Positions 5,675 through 7,473 of a stretch of DNA of 7,473 nucleotides are shown here, one piece after another. The first letter of the stretch is position 1. The number at the start of each line of letters is the position of its first letter. The translations under genes were made by a program, and so were the position numbers. Source of the DNA: Chloroflexota bacterium. GTDB lineage: Bacteria; Chloroflexota; Limnocylindria; Limnocylindrales; CSP1-4. The notes beneath the pieces were generated by a model. That model worked only from the letters and a program-made list of their open reading frames with translations, made no database searches and was not told where the DNA came from. The stretch covers positions 1 through 7,473 of the forward strand of contig JAJYMP010000006.1 of assembly GCA_021786915.1 (NCBI GenBank), given 5' to 3'.

Positions 5675-5706
5675 GCCGGTGACGCCTCCGGGGAACCGTC
5701 ACCGGC
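5675..5706. repeat. Strong hairpin with 10-bp perfect stem
   Basis: GCCGGTGACG (5675-5684) pairs perfectly with CGTCACCGGC (5697-5706) around a 12-nt loop. It lies 250 nt past the response regulator stop on its strand. There is no adjacent T-run, so it is either a factor-assisted terminator or a structural RNA/DNA element. Confidence 0.4.
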
Positions 5707-5939
5707 TCGAGCCGCTTTCGCCGGACGACTTGAGGCGTGCCGCCAGTGGAGGCTGGGCCGGACGGAGCCGCCGCGGACCTCCTTCCCGGACGGGCTCGCG
5801 CGCGATGGCCCCTTGCTGCGCCCGGCGCCCACGCTGGGCGGCCGAGCGCCGAGTCCGCGACTCGCGGGCAGGTCGACCGCGCGCGGCAGAGCCGGGGGAG
5901 GTTCGGGAGCCACGTGCCGACGGCGCCAGATGCCGACCG

Positions 5940-5966
5940 CCGGCGCTTCCGTGCGCTACGCGCCGG
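5940..5966 (-). terminator. Hairpin spanning the response regulator stop codon
   Basis: CCGGCGC (5940-5946) pairs with GCGCCGG (5960-5966). The 13-nt loop contains the regulator's TAG (5958-5956). It has no T-run and may be chance at this GC content. Confidence 0.2.
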
Positions 5967-6678
5967 GCCTCGTGGCGCCCGGGTCGAAGCGGTAGCCCCG
6001 GCCGGGCACCGCCGCGATGCAGCACGGGCCCGGGCCGCCGCCCCGGAGCCTGAAGCGCAGGCTACGGACGTGGCGGTCGAGCACCGAACGCTGGCCCGCG
6101 AAGTCGGGCCCCCAGACCGCCTCGATGAGCTGCGCGTGCGACACCGCCTGGCCCGCCCGGCTCGCGAGGACGTACAGCAGGCACAGCTCGATCCCACTGA
6201 GCCGGATCGCCTGCCCGCCCACGCTGACCTGCCGGGCGAGGATGTCGATCTCCACCCCGCCGAGCGTGATCGTCGGCGTGAACCGCCCTCCACCCCTGTG
6301 GGCCCGGCGGGTGAGCACGATCGACCGGGCGAGCAGCTCCCCGGGCGCGAAGGGCGTGGCCACGATGTCGTCCACCCCGAGTTCGAACGCCCGGAGCTTG
6401 GTCCGCAGGTCCCCGCGCCGGGTCAGGCCGAGCACCGGGGTCGCGGGCGGCGCCATGGTGTTGGTGGCGCCGAGCCGGCGGATCAGGGCGGCGCTGTCGG
6501 CGTGGTCCATGTCGACCACGGCCAGGTCCGGCGGCCACGCGGCCAGGATCGCCTCGGCTTCGGCGAGGCTGCCGGCCGCGCGCACGGCGAATGGGCCGTG
6601 CCGGAGCGCCAGTCCGATAAGGTCGACGACCGGCGGGCAGTCGTCGAGCACCAGGGTGCGGCGGCCCTGCTCAGGCAT
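5956..6678 (-). CDS. OmpR/PhoB-family response regulator with atypical receiver
   Basis: This 240-residue cytoplasmic transcription factor has a receiver domain (about 6-120) and a C-terminal OmpR-type winged helix (about 138-235). Receiver residues visible are the acidic pair D12/D13, the likely phospho-acceptor D56 in VVDMD, and T86 in GLTRRGD. The invariant lysine of the usual T-K-P-F motif is replaced: VATPF has Thr108 there. Loss of this lysine normally weakens phosphorylation-driven switching, so the protein may be phosphorylation-independent or differently tuned. The DNA-binding domain looks intact, with SHAQLIEAVWGPDF, recognition helix VLDRHVRSLRFRL and the wing AAVPGRGYRF. ATG 6678 is used; GAGG ends 10 nt upstream on minus, an acceptable but not strong site. 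It lies downstream of a second, related regulator on the same strand. No histidine kinase is visible in the window. Length is normal for the family. Confidence 0.88.
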   Translation of the reverse strand: MPEQGRRTLVLDDCPPVVDLIGLALRHGPFAVRAAGSLAEAEAILAAWPPDLAVVDMDHADSAALIRRLGATNTMAPPATPVLGLTRRGDLRTKLRAFELGVDDIVATPFAPGELLARSIVLTRRAHRGGGRFTPTITLGGVEIDILARQVSVGGQAIRLSGIELCLLYVLASRAGQAVSHAQLIEAVWGPDFAGQRSVLDRHVRSLRFRLRGGGPGPCCIAAVPGRGYRFDPGATRPGA

Positions 6679-6724
6679 GGCGCGGCGACCTCGTCATCCG
6701 AATCACCCGCTGGCCCCGCTCAGG

Positions 6725-6739
6725 GACGCGCAGCGCGTC
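6725..6739. promoter_or_regulatory. Operator-like palindrome upstream of the response regulator
   Basis: GACGCG-CAG-CGCGTC is a perfect 6-bp inverted repeat centred about 54 nt before the regulator start at 6678. The position suits an autoregulatory site, but OmpR-type proteins more often bind direct repeats, and CG-rich palindromes arise easily here. Confidence 0.25.
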
Positions 6740-7108
6740 GCCCCGGGGCCCTCTCGCGCACCAGAGAGTCCGGGACTGTTGCGAGGCTGTCATGAAGGCC
6801 CGTCATCTCGACCGCGGCCTCGACGGCGGTCGGATCCCGGCGCGCACGCCGGCGGAGTCCCTCGCCGTGCGGCGTCCCGCCGCAGCGGGGCGTCTCGGAG
6901 CATGGAGGCGGACCACCTCCTGAGGGTGGACGCGCGCGGCCCGCCCGGGTATCGGTCAGTTCACCGAGGGGGCCAGGCGGCCAGGGAGATATGCCCGGCC
7001 CGCGGCGGCCGCCCACCGCCACGCCGGGGCACAATCTGGCCACTGCCGGACGGTTCGCCGGGTGCTCTTGGCGGGGCGACATGCGGTCGAGCGCTGGATG
7101 CGAAGCGA

Positions 7109-7150
7109 CCTGCTCCTGGCGCTGAGGGAGGGAGGCGCGCCAGGAGCAGG
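7109..7150. repeat. Perfect 14-bp-stem hairpin
   Basis: CCTGCTCCTGGCGC (7109-7122) and GCGCCAGGAGCAGG (7137-7150) are exact reverse complements around a 14-nt purine-rich loop. It is the strongest inverted repeat I found in the window. On minus it lies 117 nt past the stop of the right-hand regulator. There is no T-run after either arm. It could be a factor-dependent or bidirectional terminator, an RNA-stabilising element, or an end of a small palindromic repeat element. Confidence 0.5.
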
Positions 7151-7233
7151 CCCGGAAGGGAGGATGGGCGCGCTCCGGAGATCGCGCGCCGCCCGAGAAG
7201 CGCAACCGGAATCTGGCCGCCAGGAGAGCCCAG

Positions 7234-7251
7234 GTCATGACGGGACGTCAT
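7234..7251. promoter_or_regulatory. Overlapping palindromes just past the second regulator's stop
   Basis: GTCATGAC (7234-7241) is a perfect palindrome, overlapped by ATGACG-GGA-CGTCAT (7237-7251). They lie 16-33 nt beyond the right-hand regulator's stop on minus. They may form a short stem in its 3' end or a protein site. The role is unknown. Confidence 0.25.
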
Positions 7252-7266
7252 CCCGCCCGCGGCAGG

Positions 7267-7473
7267 TCAGTCGCGGGGGCGTTCGGCCTCCGGCGCGCCG
7301 CCGCCCCAGCCGACGTTCGAGAACGTCGGGATGAACCGGTACCCGCGGCCCGGGACGGTCGCGATGAACCGCGGGCGCCGGTAGTCGTTCTGGAGCTTGA
7401 CCCGGAGGCCCCGGATGTGCCGGTCGACGATGTTGCTCTCGGCCACGAAGTCGGTGCCCCAGACGGCGTCGAG
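7267..7473 (-). CDS. OmpR/PhoB-family response regulator, C-terminal part (5' end outside window)
   Basis: The last 68 codons on minus enter from the right edge in frame at 7473 and end at TGA 7269-7267. The peptide starts LDAVWGTDFVAESN and contains the recognition helix region IVDRHIRGLRVKL and the wing FIATVPGRGYRFIP. These are the second half of the Trans_reg_C winged helix. A short Gly/Pro/Glu-rich tail follows. It closely parallels the end of the complete regulator at 5956-6678 (VWG-DF, VDRH-R-LR, PGRGYRF), so the two are paralogues or a tandem pair. The receiver domain is not in the window, so its phosphorylation residues cannot be assessed. Confidence 0.88.
   Translation of the reverse strand, partial: LDAVWGTDFVAESNIVDRHIRGLRVKLQNDYRRPRFIATVPGRGYRFIPTFSNVGWGGGAPEAERPRD

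Larger units (their letters stand above)
5460..5955. other. Non-coding stretch upstream of the secreted-protein gene
   Basis: About 500 bp lie between the response regulator stop and the secreted-protein gene, both on minus. Open frames on either strand have no recognisable domains and no supported starts. The stretch holds two palindromes (5566-5581, 5595-5612) and two hairpins (5675-5706, 5940-5966). It probably serves as the 3' region of the regulator and the promoter region of the secreted protein. No clear -35/-10 pair was found on minus. Confidence 0.5.
6679..7266. other. Non-coding gap between two response regulators
   Basis: This 588-bp stretch is GC-rich and carries no recognisable protein in any frame. 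Its open frames are Arg/Pro/Gly-rich and lack ribosome sites. It holds an operator-like palindrome (6725-6739), an exceptional hairpin (7109-7150) and a palindrome cluster (7234-7251). Its length means the two regulators are probably transcribed separately. Confidence 0.5.

Noticed and set aside
5737..6795. Plus-strand frame antisense to the response regulator
   Set aside because: Its composition is typical of antisense frames. The minus strand has complete receiver and winged-helix domains.
6790..6903. Small minus-strand ORF with an AGGAGG upstream
   Set aside because: The AGGAGG is 12 nt from the ATG at 6903, and the roughly 37-residue product is Arg-rich with no recognisable feature.
6720..7238. 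172-codon minus-strand frame between the two regulators
   Set aside because: It has no domain, no ribosome site and low-complexity Arg/Pro composition. It spans the strong hairpin, which would be unusual in a real gene.
1..7473. CRISPR array or rRNA
   Set aside because: No regularly spaced short repeats and no rRNA-like conserved stretches were seen. The only long direct repeat is the tRNA-like pair.

Overview
The window comes from a high-GC bacterium (third codon positions almost all G or C, frequent ATGA overlaps, a likely leaderless promoter). Gene content fits Chloroflexota (Limnocylindria-like soil lineages) or a deep actinobacterial group. I cannot separate these without a search. No strongly novel system is evident. 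The most unusual structure is a decayed, island-like segment bounded by two near-identical 61-bp repeats that look like the 3' half of a proline tRNA gene.

Layout: (1) 1-153, the C-terminal end of an SF2 (DEAD/DEAH) helicase on +. (2) 154-458, no recognisable gene. (3) 459-519, first tRNA-Pro-like repeat, abutting on its right a minus-strand remnant of a serine-recombinase C-terminus (520-763). (4) 961-3426, the main functional unit: a MarR-family repressor and an ABC exporter, overlapping by ATGA, behind a promoter whose -10 box lies inside overlapping palindromes. (5) 3461-4375, a gene graveyard: the last 65 codons of a CPBP (CAAX-like) membrane protease (-), the frameshifted C-terminus of an IS481/IS3-type DDE transposase (+), a frameshifted SMP-30/gluconolactonase piece (+), and the second tRNA-like repeat. 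(6) 4379-4690, a membrane-protein gene (-) cut off exactly at that repeat. (7) 4807-5444, a secreted beta-solenoid-like protein (-) broken by a frameshift and probably a nonsense codon. (8) 5460-5955, non-coding with operator-like palindromes and a strong hairpin. (9) 5956-6678, an OmpR-type response regulator (-) whose receiver lacks the conserved lysine. (10) 6679-7266, non-coding with a perfect 14-bp-stem hairpin. (11) 7267-7473, the C-terminus of a second OmpR-type regulator (-), entering from the right edge.

Working together: the MarR protein probably represses its own promoter and hence the exporter, a standard drug- or metabolite-inducible efflux cassette. The cassette lies between two same-orientation tRNA-3'-end repeats, one flanked by integrase debris, so this 3.86-kb stretch may once have been mobile or may mark repeated integrations at a tRNA-derived site. 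The right third holds two related regulators in tandem with no sensor kinase visible in the window. All family calls come from reading motifs; no database search was possible.
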